Assembly: GCA_025363115.1 (NCBI GenBank)
Contig: JANYEN010000055.1
Location: 1 to 50,269, forward strand
Length of the DNA: 50,269 nucleotides
Direction: 5' to 3'
Source: Alphaproteobacteria bacterium
Lineage (GTDB): Bacteria; Pseudomonadota; Alphaproteobacteria; Rickettsiales; Deianiraeaceae
Positions 1 to 9,469 of this stretch are shown here, piece after piece. Within the stretch, counting starts at the first letter, position 1. Each line of letters starts with the position of its first letter. A program made the translations under genes and the position numbers. The notes beneath the pieces were generated by a model, which searched no databases, had not been told where the DNA came from, and saw only the letters and a list, made by a program, of their open reading frames with translations.

Positions 1-74
1 TCTTGTTCTGTTTTAAAAGTTGTGATAATGTTTATTAAATTCATATTTTTCTAGTATTAAAATCAAACGTTAAT

Positions 75-105
75 ACTATAGTATATGTTGTTTTTTAATT
101 GTCAA
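75..105 (-). promoter_or_regulatory. Possible leftward promoter at window edge
   Basis: On the minus strand there is a consensus -35 box TTGACA (plus positions 100-105) and a TATAGT -10-like hexamer (75-80), separated by 19 nt. This would drive a gene lying left of the window. The -10 overlaps a perfect 12-bp palindrome at 73-84, which could be an operator. The spacing is longer than the ideal 17 nt, and AT-rich DNA gives many chance matches. Confidence 0.25.
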
Positions 106-136
106 GTCCAAAAGTGTACAAGTCGGAAACATAATA

Positions 137-1868
137 ATGAAAGAAAAATTAATTTTTTTGTTGGATATAATTAGGTCATATAAATATTATTATATTTTGA
201 TGTTGCAAGCTCCTATTATTGGTGCAACCCAGATGACTATCAATGGTTATATATTAAAAATTATTGTCGATAATTTTTCTGTTAACCCAGTATGCTATAC
301 AAAAATTATTAAACTATGTTTTTTATTTGTAATATATTTGATGGCAATGGAATTATCCTGGCGCGTATCTCAATATGGATGGATAAAAAGCCAACCCTTT
401 ATTAAAGCAAATATAGCAATAAAAGTTTATGAACATATACAAAATCAATCTTATGAATTTTTTCAAAACGTACAAACTGGTTTAATAGTCAGCAAAATCA
501 AGGGTATCATTGAAGGATATAGTAATTTATGGTCAACTATTCATTATAAATTAATAAACCGTATATTACGCATATTATTTGCAGTAATAAGTCTTGTGTT
601 CGTAAATGTTAATATTTTTATTATAGTATTAATTTGGTTAATCATATTTTTTATGATTATGATTAAAATGTCTTTTACCTTAAGCAAATTATCAGCTGAA
701 AAAAATGAGTGGCATCATAAAATTATGGGATTAATTGCTGACAATATATTAAATATTTATACATTATTTAACTTTGGTAGGAGAAAATTTAAGCTGGCAA
801 ATATAAAGAACCATTTATTAAATAAACAAATAGCAAAAGATTGTCAAGAAATAAAATATTCATTTAAAATGGCAATTATTGGAGGTATTTTATATTTATT
901 TATTCCCATAGTTCTGTTTATTTTTATAATTTATTTACATAGTCGCAATATTATTAGCAACGGCGATGTGATTTTTGTAATTAGTTTGTCATTTTATATT
1001 GTTGATTCTGTTTTACATCTATTGCCTGAAATTACAAATTTCGTAAAAGATATGGGAGATTTTAGTGCTTCATTTACTATTATGCAGTCTTTGCCTAAAC
1101 TTTTAGATAAAGTAGGATCAAAAGATATAAAAATTCATAATGGCAATATTATATTTAATAATATATCATATTCGTATAATAAAGATAAAATTATTTTAAA
1201 TAATTTAAATCTATCAATTAAAAGCGGACAAAAAGTAGGAATAGTAGGTAAATCAACGCTAATTTCTCTTTTAATGAAAAACTTTTAGCTAATAGCGGAG
1301 ATATTATTATTGATTAATGTAGTATTTACGATGTTACATCAGAGTCCCTTAAAGCACAAATTGGATTGATTCCTCAAGATATAATGTTATTTAATAGAAC
1401 AATTATGGAAAATATACAATGTGCAAAGGAAAGTTGCTATATAGCAGAAATAGAGAATGCAGCTAAAATTGCTAATATTCATACCTTTATTGATTCTTTA
1501 CCAAATAAGTATCAAACAATGGTTAGTGATCGCGGTATTAAATTAAGTGGTGGACCAAGGCAAAGAATAGCGATTGCCCGTGCGATATTAAAAAATGCAC
1601 CTATTTTAGTATTAGATGAAGCTACCTCTTCTCTTGATACTTTAACAGAATCTGAAATTCAACAGTCAATCAACATTTTATTGCAAAACAGCAATATTAC
1701 TGTAATTGTAATAGCGCACAGATTATCTACTATTAAACATATGGATAAAATTGTAGTTCTTGAAAATAGGCAAATAGTAGAAAAAGGAGATTTTCTAAAA
1801 CTGTTAAATAAAAAAAAGGTAAATTTAAGGAATTATGGGATCATCAATCAAATGGAATGATTTCTTAA
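137..1868 (+). pseudogene. Degraded ABC exporter (fused membrane and ATPase domains)
   Basis: This is a decayed half-transporter of the MsbA/HlyB exporter type. Roughly the first 310 codons encode a hydrophobic multi-pass domain, followed by a nucleotide-binding domain. Several lesions are visible. The Walker A motif reads GIVGKSTL, so about five residues (the SGxG part) are missing at 1249/1250. The frame breaks at a T run at 1283-1286, and one lost T would explain it. In the restored frame a TAA lies at 1315-1317. The ABC signature is LSGGPRQR instead of LSGGQRQR (CCA at 1555-1557). An A run at 1810-1817 is one base short; restoring it gives a natural C terminus ending at the TAA at 1866-1868. 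Walker B (ILVLDEATSSLD) and the H-loop (IAHRLS) are still recognisable. Without Walker A the product could not bind ATP even if expressed. The substrate cannot be told. Confidence 0.9.
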
Positions 1869-2922
1869 CTACTCAAGTTTTAATTTTTTCAATGCATTAA
1901 TATCCTCTTTTTCACTACCTCTGCCATAACTTGACAATAAAACACCAAGGTTCAATTCGTGTCCGATGTTTTCATCAAAAGCAACCAAGGCAACGGTGTC
2001 TTTGGTTTCCATAATAAATCTTGTTAAAGTTTTTCTGAGCGTGTGTGGGTTGTTATAAGGTAAATTATTAGCAATAAATGTCTTTTTAAATATATTGCGT
2101 AAAGTCTGTGGTTCTTTTATAATATTTTTTGATAAAACGAAAACAGAATTACTATTTTCATCAAAACCGGGATTTATACCCGGAAATAAAGGGTCTTTTT
2201 TATCAAAACCAAGCTCTATTAATTCTTTTTGCCAGTGTATAACATTATCAATAATGTCTTGCAAATTACCCATAAAAACCCATAAAAAATGATTTAATCA
2301 GCTTGCCATTTTTTGTGCCGTGTTTTTGTACAAAACAATAATAATTATGGTTTTTATCTTGTTTTATATCTTCAATTAGCGCATTTTTTAGGGCGGTTAT
2401 TCTCGGTGTCGTTAAAAAAGCTAGGCTTATTAAGGCTTTGTCTCGCCTTTGTATTTGAGTTTTGTTTGGCATACTGCGAATTGTAGATAAAATCTCGGTA
2501 ACTGTATATTTTTCTGTTTGATTACTCATTCCGCCTCGTTTGGTTTCGTTTTTTGATAAAACAATATAAGCAACATCATTTTTCTTAATGTTTTTAAAAC
2601 CGTTTTCATTTGCTAGTCACGTAAAAAATATTCTAACATGCGAGGTATAGTGTAAAATAAGCTGTTTTGAAACTATCCTGCCAGTTTTTACATTTTTCTT
2701 GTTTGTAATGTATATAATAAAATTAACCGCTTGATTTTCATTAAATGTTTTAAAATTTTTAAAATTTGTTGAAATTTCAAATTCGTTTATAGCATTTATA
2801 TATTGAATAATTGTTTTTGGGTCTTTTTGCATTTTTGTTAAATGTCTACGAAAAGCGTATTTTACAACTTCATTCTCTTTATTAATTTTTTTTGGCTTTA
2901 AAACCATTTGCTCACTTAACAT
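1869..2922 (-). pseudogene. Broken tyrosine recombinase (phage-type integrase)
   Basis: Three open segments together make one tyrosine recombinase. The N-terminal segment holds a SAM-like core-binding domain. After HVRIFFT an in-frame TGA at 2617-2619 interrupts the gene; the downstream frame resumes directly with a matching core, so a Trp codon probably became a stop. The catalytic domain continues with the box I Arg (PRITAL). It is then frameshifted by a perfect 10-bp tandem duplication at 2269-2288; removing one copy rejoins the frame. The last segment keeps the other catalytic residues: HTLRK, GHE and the Tyr in SSYGR. The start at 2922 (MLSEQ) is my choice, because the open frame further upstream lies inside the neighbouring 707-residue gene. 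No attachment site or tRNA is adjacent. The gene is tail to tail with the ABC pseudogene and their inferred stop codons abut. Confidence 0.85.
2269..2288. repeat. 10-bp perfect tandem duplication inside integrase pseudogene
   Basis: CCCATAAAAA occurs twice in direct succession (2269-2278 and 2279-2288, plus strand). Deleting either copy restores the recombinase frame, so this is the mutation that caused the frameshift. Slipped-strand duplication is the likely mechanism. Confidence 0.9.
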
Positions 2923-2992
2923 AGTTTTTGGTTCGTTAATAGAGTGAGCATTTGAGATAGAACATAAACTATTACTACGACTAGTTTCTATA

Positions 2993-5116
2993 TTAATAAT
3001 GAGCACTTTGCGATGCTTGATTTGTAGCCACTTGGTGGTTAGTTCTTTTAACAATAAATTTTTGACTTTGGGCTTCTTCAATTTCTACTTCCGATAATTC
3101 ATAAGTTCCCATAACTTGCCTCCATTTATCTTGATATGATATTTTAGTTAAGATATCATGACTAAAATTTTTATCAATCCAGGCTGTAATATAAGGAGTA
3201 AGAGTAGTAATGAGCTGATCTTGATGATAATCTTCTTCCCACACTCCTCTTTCTCCAAAAAACTTTTTAACTGAAAACCAATTTAGTTTCATCAATTGCC
3301 CTATAACATCATTATCCATTTGCTGTGGCGTAATATTTAATTGTTTATCGGTAACAATAACAATTGGTGGCGGGCTGGCAATTGCATTAATAGGAGTAGT
3401 GGGATACATTTTTTGTAAACATTCTTTAGCTACCAAACAGTGAGTAGCTACCACTAAACCACGCTCAGCTTGCATTTTACCTTCGGCATATAAATGATTC
3501 AAATGTTCCATGGTAGATTTATAAATTTGAGATTGAGGAGTAATATTATTTTTTATAAAATATTCTTGTGCTGCTCCATATAAATAAGGCATTAAAGTAT
3601 ATATTAAATCATTATCAGCGCATTTACAATATTGGGCAGGAAAGCGAAAAGCTTTTTGTATTGATGATAAAGCGTCCGCTGCTTTAGTTTCTAATACTCG
3701 ACCAAAATCTCGATGTTTTTCTTTATTATTAAAAGCATTTACCAATTCGGGTAAAACTTTTGTGATATCAAAAGAACCATGAGGTAAGCAAAATCCACGT
3801 CTTCTAAAATATTTTAAACTTTTAATTTTTCTCATGTCCGCAGTATTTTGTGTAAAATTACTAGAGGCTGTTGCTTCTTCAGAATTATTAAGCGATTTAT
3901 TAGCATTCAAATTATATTTATTAATACAAGTTTCTAACAATTGCCTAACAGCATTTAGTTTGGCATCTGTTCCGCACTCTTCGGTGGTTATATCGGCACA
4001 ACAAAGCAACCTCATTATTACCGATGGCTCTGCCAAGTTATTAGCTAAAGGGTTTATAATGCCCATCTCAGACAATAATTTATGCTCATTTGGGCTTAGA
4101 TCGTAATCGTTATTTAATATTTTATTTAATAAATTCGGAAGTGTATTAATAAAATCGCTATAATCTTTATCAAAATCAAAAGATGGCACAAATACGCATT
4201 TACTATTTACAAATTTGTAAAATATATCGCAAAGTTGGCTGTATTGAGGCAAATGCTGTTGCTTTTTAAGCCAATTTTCAGAATGAAAAGCTATGTTTGC
4301 AAGCATTCTAAAAGAGTTTGTTTCCATTGTATCAAAATGAATATTAAAAAAATTCAAATGCTTTGCAAGTATATTTTTTTTAGTTAAACCCTCTAAAGCT
4401 TCAATAATTTCTTTATCAAATTTTTCATTTTCAGGGATTGATTGTTCTAATGAATATACTGAAGCTTCTTCTAGAGCAGAACAATCTAATTTGGATGCTC
4501 TTTTTAATACATCTTCAAAACTATTATGACCTAATACGCTATAATGGGTTAAATCTCTTACTTCTTTAAATTGCAAATCAAGCATTTTTATTTCATCTGC
4601 CGTAAAGCCATATGTATCCTTCATTTTTGTTATAATTTCGTATAAGCTATCCACTCCAGGCATTTCATAATACCATAGCGCAGTATTGAGCAAGCCATAT
4701 AAACGAGGCAGCAACTGCATAAGTAAATTTTTTTCTAATATTGAGCCTGGCTGAATTTCACTAAAGCTTATGTTTTTAATAGCATTTGCACTAGCAACAT
4801 TAGTGTTTTCCATATTCATTCCTGCGGAAATGTTTATTTTGTTAAGACCAGTAGAGTAACGTAACACGCCACCCATAGCTATTTGTCCAAGCCTAAAATC
4901 TTCTAAAGTAGCCAAACGTAACCAGTTACGGGGCTGGATAACGTACTCAATAATCCTTGATAATATAGCATGACGCAAAATAAAATCATATTTTGATACT
5001 ATTGCAAAAGGAGGATATAAGCTATATTTATCATTATTTTCTATGTTTTCTACACTTTCACGTTTTTTTTCATTTTCTGCATTTTCTGCATTATAATTTG
5101 GGTTAGTATTGTACAT
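2993..5116 (-). CDS. Orphan 707-residue protein, function unknown
   Basis: I do not recognise this protein. It is a long intact reading frame starting MYNTNPNYNAENAENEKK, with a charged, Asn/Glu-rich N terminus of about 35 residues. No signal peptide or obvious membrane segment is seen. The rest is mostly helical in composition, with scattered Cys (for example LLCCADITTEECG in the middle and the pair in QYCKCAD towards the C-terminal third) and no enzyme motif that I can name. A Ser/Thr/Asn-rich linker lies near residues 405-425. The end overlaps the upstream open part of the integrase pseudogene, and the start faces the SDR gene across about 190 nt. Its place beside mobile-element debris and the absence of a family match are compatible with a lineage-specific or secreted effector-like protein, but this is inference only. 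Confidence 0.7.
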   Translation of the reverse strand: MYNTNPNYNAENAENEKKRESVENIENNDKYSLYPPFAIVSKYDFILRHAILSRIIEYVIQPRNWLRLATLEDFRLGQIAMGGVLRYSTGLNKINISAGMNMENTNVASANAIKNISFSEIQPGSILEKNLLMQLLPRLYGLLNTALWYYEMPGVDSLYEIITKMKDTYGFTADEIKMLDLQFKEVRDLTHYSVLGHNSFEDVLKRASKLDCSALEEASVYSLEQSIPENEKFDKEIIEALEGLTKKNILAKHLNFFNIHFDTMETNSFRMLANIAFHSENWLKKQQHLPQYSQLCDIFYKFVNSKCVFVPSFDFDKDYSDFINTLPNLLNKILNNDYDLSPNEHKLLSEMGIINPLANNLAEPSVIMRLLCCADITTEECGTDAKLNAVRQLLETCINKYNLNANKSLNNSEEATASSNFTQNTADMRKIKSLKYFRRRGFCLPHGSFDITKVLPELVNAFNNKEKHRDFGRVLETKAADALSSIQKAFRFPAQYCKCADNDLIYTLMPYLYGAAQEYFIKNNITPQSQIYKSTMEHLNHLYAEGKMQAERGLVVATHCLVAKECLQKMYPTTPINAIASPPPIVIVTDKQLNITPQQMDNDVIGQLMKLNWFSVKKFFGERGVWEEDYHQDQLITTLTPYITAWIDKNFSHDILTKISYQDKWRQVMGTYELSEVEIEEAQSQKFIVKRTNHQVATNQASQSAHY

Positions 5117-5258
5117 ATATTATTTGTTATAACCTAAACTTATCCAATTCTATCTATAAAAATATAAATGTAAAATGTTTGCAAAATAATCTTTATCTAA
5201 AAGTAAACAAAAGTATTTGTACACGTAATGCGTTAAATAAGGCAATATAATTCATAAA

Positions 5259-5287
5259 TTGACTTTAATAATGACAGTAAAAAATTA
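5259..5287 (+). promoter_or_regulatory. Candidate promoter for the SDR gene
   Basis: TTGACT at 5259-5264 is a good -35 box. The AT-rich sequence about 17 nt downstream (5282-5287) is only a weak -10 match. It lies about 25 nt before the ATG at 5310, in the region shared with the divergent orphan gene. Confidence 0.3.
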
Positions 5288-5309
5288 AAAATAATTTAGA
5301 TTAATTTTG

Positions 5310-6053
5310 ATGATAAATTTAACAAATAAAGTAGCTTTAATTACTGGCAGTTCACGTGGAATTGGACTTAGCACGGCATTGCACTTGGCTAAACAGGGAG
5401 CTAAAATTATAATTAATTATACAAATAACCACGAAGCTGCTGAAAAAGCTCAAGAAGAAGTTGAAAAATTAGGTTCCGAGGCTATTATAATAAAAGCTAA
5501 TGTAGGTAAGGCGTCGGATGTTTTGGCTATGTTTCAACAAAGTCTTGAACATTTTGGTAAAATAGATATTTTGGTCAATAACGCTGGAGTAGGCACTATT
5601 AAACTACTAAAAGATGCTACCGAAGAAGAATTTGACAATGTATTTAACATAAACGTTAAGGGTGTATTTTTGTGCCTTAAAGAAGCGGCAAATCATTTAA
5701 GTGAGGGTGGTAGGATTATAAATGTTTCTTCAACTCTTACCCGCAATATGATGGCGATGCGGGGGCTTTATACTGCTACAAAAGGTGCTGTTGAGCAATT
5801 AACTCGGGTGTTTGCCAAAGAAATAGGAGCAAAAAAAATTACTGTAAATTGTGTTCTACCTGGAGCTACTAATACTGACCTACTTGCTGATGCCATCAGC
5901 GACCCTAAAGTTAAAGCTTTATATGAAGCATTATCTCCTTTTAATAGACTAGGCGAACCACAAGACATTGCAAGAGTTATAGCATTTTTAGCAAGCGAAG
6001 AAGCGGGATGGGTGACTGGACAAATTATTGGTGTAAATGGAGGAACCTTTTGA
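5310..6053 (+). CDS. Short-chain dehydrogenase/reductase (SDR, FabG-like)
   Basis: This is a classical NAD(P)-dependent SDR of 247 residues. It has the cofactor motif TGSSRGIG near the N terminus, NNAG in the middle, the catalytic Ser in VSS, and the YTATK (YxxxK) pair. The C terminus GWVTGQIIGVNGGTF is typical of the family. The frame can begin at a TTG at 5307, but the ATG at 5310 starts the protein immediately before the first beta strand. It stands alone on the plus strand, not beside fatty-acid synthesis genes, so a housekeeping 3-oxoacyl-ACP reductase role is not supported. The true substrate is unknown. It stops with TGA, showing that UGA is a stop codon in this organism. The gene is intact among decayed neighbours. 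Confidence 0.88.
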   Translation: MINLTNKVALITGSSRGIGLSTALHLAKQGAKIIINYTNNHEAAEKAQEEVEKLGSEAIIIKANVGKASDVLAMFQQSLEHFGKIDILVNNAGVGTIKLLKDATEEEFDNVFNINVKGVFLCLKEAANHLSEGGRIINVSSTLTRNMMAMRGLYTATKGAVEQLTRVFAKEIGAKKITVNCVLPGATNTDLLADAISDPKVKALYEALSPFNRLGEPQDIARVIAFLASEEAGWVTGQIIGVNGGTF

Positions 6054-6916
6054 AATTAACGTTATAGCTTGCAATAAAGTCTAATTTTAATAATAATTAT
6101 ACTCTTTTATGGGCATTCACTCTTAAGAAAGATAAGATATTTTAAGTAAAATTAACTGTACTAATATCCGGCAGAGTTTTTTTGCAACTAAATCAATGTT
6201 TAATTCTTTAAGAAAATGAATATAAAATTTATGCGGGAAAATAATTTTATATAAATATTATAGAAATAAAATTAAAAAACATAATTGACTATTTTGCACG
6301 TTTTTTGCTGTATTTTTGGTGTTTTGTTGGGAACAAAAGATTTTTTAACATCAGTAAACACGATATTTTTAAACATTTTGGCATCTTTATGATTTGTTTT
6401 TTTAAAATCCTGATATCTTTTGATAAGTTTAATCCCTCTTCTTTAGATAAACTATTTGAATTTACACTTTCTTTATCTGATCCCGATGATTGTCTTCGAT
6501 CAATTTTATTTTTATTATCTACTGCATTAAAAGCATTAGCCATACCAGTAAGAATTTAGTTTTCTTTTGGGCGTTTTCATTATTATCAGTTGATTTTGAT
6601 TTTCCAGCTTCATACTCAATTTTACCTGATCCGAGTGTTTCGCTAGTTTTAAAAATAATCTTTTTGTTAGATTGGCATATCTTATAACTCTTTAGGAATT
6701 GTCGTTAATTCACTTAAAGTTTTAGCAAATTTATCTGCATTTGGCATTGCAAATATTTATCCTTTTAAGATATGGTCATGTCGTCTGCGTTCATCATAAA
6801 TCTAACCTCCTGATGATTTTTTGTCATAAAGTATTTATTTAAATAGTATAACAATTTATGGTATTTTTCTAACAAATAAATGTCAAATTATTACAATTAT
6901 AAAAATTATTTTGTAG
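6054..6916. other. Gene-poor stretch with one decayed minus-strand gene
   Basis: This 863-nt interval contains no intact gene of convincing length. 6054-6271 shows nothing recognisable. 6272-6797 carries minus-strand coding debris, described separately. 6798-6916 is AT-rich and contains promoter-like elements on the minus strand: TTGACA at 6881-6886 and TATACT at 6845-6850. These two are too far apart to pair, so each would need a weaker partner. Confidence 0.5.
6272..6797 (-). pseudogene. Multiply frameshifted gene remnant, unknown family
   Basis: The minus strand holds a chain of short open pieces in different frames with protein-like, hydrophilic composition. First comes MMNADDMTIS (6797-6765) behind an ideal Shine-Dalgarno AGGAGG (6806-6811, 8 nt before ATG). 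Next is MPNADKFAKTLSELTTIPKEL (6747-6682). A Ser/Lys-rich piece follows, then MANAFNAVDNKNK onward (6543-6289), and an alternative frame that ends at 6272. The two short N-terminal pieces resemble each other (NAD near the start). The strong ribosome-binding site suggests that a real, well-translated gene once started here. An alternative is that the small ORFs are real peptides or leaders. I do not recognise the family. Confidence 0.4.
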
Positions 6917-9469
6917 TTATTTAAAAACAAGTATTTCTCCCGTTGATCTCATTTCGGGGCTAAGATGCACAAGTTGATCTGTTATTTTATAATTCGAAAA
7001 AACAGGTTTTTTAATTGCTGGCTTAATCAATACCTTTGGTTTTATAAAATTACCATTAACAATAGCTTGAATTGCTAAATCAACCATATTAATTTGACAA
7101 ACTTTATTAATAACTGGAATGGTACGCGAAGAGCGCAAATTTATTTCAATAATATAAATTTTATCATTTTTAACCACAAACTGAACGTTCATTAATCCTA
7201 TTACATTTAACGATGTAACTATTTTTTGACAATATTCCAAAATAATATTTTCTTGTGCTAAAGACAATTTTTTTGCAGGGTAAATAACCTGACTATCCCC
7301 AGAATGAACACCGCTGGGCTCAATATGCTCCGCTATAATAGGGATAAAAATATCTTTACCATTTGCAACTAAATCTAATTCAAATTCAGGTCCTTCTATA
7401 AATTCATCAGCAAAAATTATTTCATTTTGTGGAACATTTTGTAAATATTGGCTTAATTCATGAATATTATAGCAAATTTTCATTTTACTGCCACCAATAA
7501 CAAATGAAGGTCTAATAATGATAGGAAAAGATAGTAGATTTATATTATTTAATATTTGATTACTAAGATATGCTATGCTTTTTGGTTGGTTGATTTGTAG
7601 TTCATCTAATAAGCTATTAAATTTATTCCTATCTTCAGAAATATCAATTGATTCAATGCTGGTTCCTAAAATTTTTAGCCCCATTTTTTGCAATTCATTA
7701 GCAACATTTAAAGCAGTTTGCCCCCCGAATTGAATTAAAATTCCTTCTGCTTGCTCAAAATTATATATTTCTTTTATAATCTTGGCTTCAATGGGCTCAA
7801 AATAAAGTCTATCGGCAAGGTTATAATCTGTGCTGATTGTTTCGGGATTATTATTAATCATTATTGTTGTAAAACCTAGCTTTTTTAATGATTTTACTGC
7901 ATGCACTGAAGCGTAGTCAAACTCAATGCCTTGCCCTATTTTAATTGCTGATGAGCCTAAAATGATAATTTTTCCTTTTATGCTTTTTAATGGCTCAATT
8001 TCATGTTTTGTGGCATACCTAGTTGAGTAAATGTAATTTGTTTTTGCGTTAAATTCACCCGCGCATCCATCGATTGCATGAAAATATATCTGATCGGCTT
8101 GCTCTAAATGTTGTAATTTTTTTATAAACCATTTATTGATAAATGTAATTTTACAAATTAAATCAATATCAGTATTGCGATTTAAAAGTTCAATAATTTC
8201 AAACAATCTTTTATCAGTTGCCGCCTTAATTTGAAATAATAATTTTTCGGTTGAAATATTAGCTAAAAATATTAATTCTTTTTTAATTTGATCGGCAGAA
8301 ACACATTTTAACAATGCTTCTTCAAAAGATAATCCAATGCCCATATATTCTCCTGTGGCCTTCATTTGGGTAGTTAATTCACGTGAGCAACCACTAAACT
8401 TATCAAACGGAAAAGTTGGAACTTTACAAACAATATAGTCCAAAGCTGGCTCAAAAGCTGCCGTAATATTAGAAATATCATTTGTAATTTCATGTAATTT
8501 TTTACCAATTGCTATTTTGGCAGCAACTTTAGCAATCGGATAAGCAGTTGCTTTTGAAGCCAAAGCCGAGGAACGACTAACCCTAGGATTTACCTCAATA
8601 ACAATATATTTCCCTGAAGATGGGTGAAGCCCAAATTGAACATTGCAGGCACCTTCTATTTTTAGCGCGCGAACAATTTTTATCGCCGAACTTCTAAGCA
8701 TTTGATATTCTTTATCACTCAGGGTTTGAGATGGAGCAACCACAATGCTATCGCCTGTATGAATTCCTACGGGGTCAAAATTTTCCATGTTACAAATGGC
8801 AATGCACGTATCATTTGAATCCCTAATTATTTCATATTCAATTTCTTTCCATCCATAAATGCTTTTTTCTATTAAAACTTCGCTAATTGGGCTTAATTTT
8901 AAACCATTTTCGACAATTTTTATGAATTCTTCATTATTATTAGCAATGCCACCCCCAGTGCCACCCAAAGTTAGCGATGGACGAATGATTAAAGGAAAAT
9001 CTTCGTGTAAACAAAATTCCATGGCAGTATTTAAATTTTTAGCAATGGCACTGTGGCATACTGGCTCATCAATTTGCTGCATTAATTCTTTAAATAGCTG
9101 ACGATTTTCTGCTTTCTGTATAGTATCTAAATTTACCCCCAATAATTTAACATTGTGCTTTTTTAAAATACCTTTTTCTTCTAGTTCTATTGCAATATTT
9201 AAAGCAGTTTGCCCACCACAATTAGGCAAAATGCTATCGATATTATCATTAATTATTATTTTTTCAATTTCTTCACAATTGATAGGATTTATATAAACTT
9301 TATCTGCAGTTTCTGGGTCGGTCATAATAGTTGCAGGATTATTATTTATCAATGCAACCCAAAACCCTTCTTCTTGCAATGCCATGCAAGCTTGCGTGCC
9401 AGAATAATCAAATTCTGCTGCTTGCCCAATAATAATTGCTCCAGATCCTATAACTAAAATTTTTTTCAT
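6917..9469 (-). CDS. carB: Carbamoyl-phosphate synthase large chain, lacking allosteric domain
   Basis: This is the large subunit of carbamoyl-phosphate synthase, which makes carbamoyl phosphate from bicarbonate, ATP and CarA-derived ammonia. Both ATP-grasp halves are visible: the first opens VIGSGAIIIGQAAEFDYSG and carries RPSLTLGGTGGG and EVNPRVSRSSA. The second begins near residue 496 (LGSSAIKIGQGIEFDY) and carries IIRPSFVIGG and EINLRSSRT. The protein has 850 residues against about 1070 in E. coli. It ends right after SPEMRSTGE, where the family normally continues into the MGS-like allosteric domain. The oligomerisation region is also about 60 residues short. No frameshifted remainder is seen downstream, so the short form looks established. 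It overlaps carA by ATGA (9466-9469), indicating translational coupling, and is the last gene of the arg operon. In E. coli the missing domain binds UMP, IMP and ornithine, so regulation is probably altered. Confidence 0.93.
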   Translation of the reverse strand: MKKILVIGSGAIIIGQAAEFDYSGTQACMALQEEGFWVALINNNPATIMTDPETADKVYINPINCEEIEKIIINDNIDSILPNCGGQTALNIAIELEEKGILKKHNVKLLGVNLDTIQKAENRQLFKELMQQIDEPVCHSAIAKNLNTAMEFCLHEDFPLIIRPSLTLGGTGGGIANNNEEFIKIVENGLKLSPISEVLIEKSIYGWKEIEYEIIRDSNDTCIAICNMENFDPVGIHTGDSIVVAPSQTLSDKEYQMLRSSAIKIVRALKIEGACNVQFGLHPSSGKYIVIEVNPRVSRSSALASKATAYPIAKVAAKIAIGKKLHEITNDISNITAAFEPALDYIVCKVPTFPFDKFSGCSRELTTQMKATGEYMGIGLSFEEALLKCVSADQIKKELIFLANISTEKLLFQIKAATDKRLFEIIELLNRNTDIDLICKITFINKWFIKKLQHLEQADQIYFHAIDGCAGEFNAKTNYIYSTRYATKHEIEPLKSIKGKIIILGSSAIKIGQGIEFDYASVHAVKSLKKLGFTTIMINNNPETISTDYNLADRLYFEPIEAKIIKEIYNFEQAEGILIQFGGQTALNVANELQKMGLKILGTSIESIDISEDRNKFNSLLDELQINQPKSIAYLSNQILNNINLLSFPIIIRPSFVIGGSKMKICYNIHELSQYLQNVPQNEIIFADEFIEGPEFELDLVANGKDIFIPIIAEHIEPSGVHSGDSQVIYPAKKLSLAQENIILEYCQKIVTSLNVIGLMNVQFVVKNDKIYIIEINLRSSRTIPVINKVCQINMVDLAIQAIVNGNFIKPKVLIKPAIKKPVFSNYKITDQLVHLSPEMRSTGEILVFK

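Noticed and set aside
2617-2619. UGA read as tryptophan instead of stop
   Set aside because: Intact genes such as the SDR at 5310-6053 and carA end in TGA at the expected C terminus, so UGA is a stop; the integrase site is a real nonsense mutation.
6305-6687. Plus-strand ORFs opposite the decayed gene at 6272-6797
   Set aside because: Their products are Phe/Leu/Ser-rich without motifs and mirror Lys/Asn/Asp-rich codons on the minus strand, so they are shadows.
1869-6797. A complete prophage or integrative element bounded by attachment repeats
   Set aside because: Only the integrase remnant was recognisable; I saw no direct repeats of convincing length, no tRNA target and no structural phage genes.
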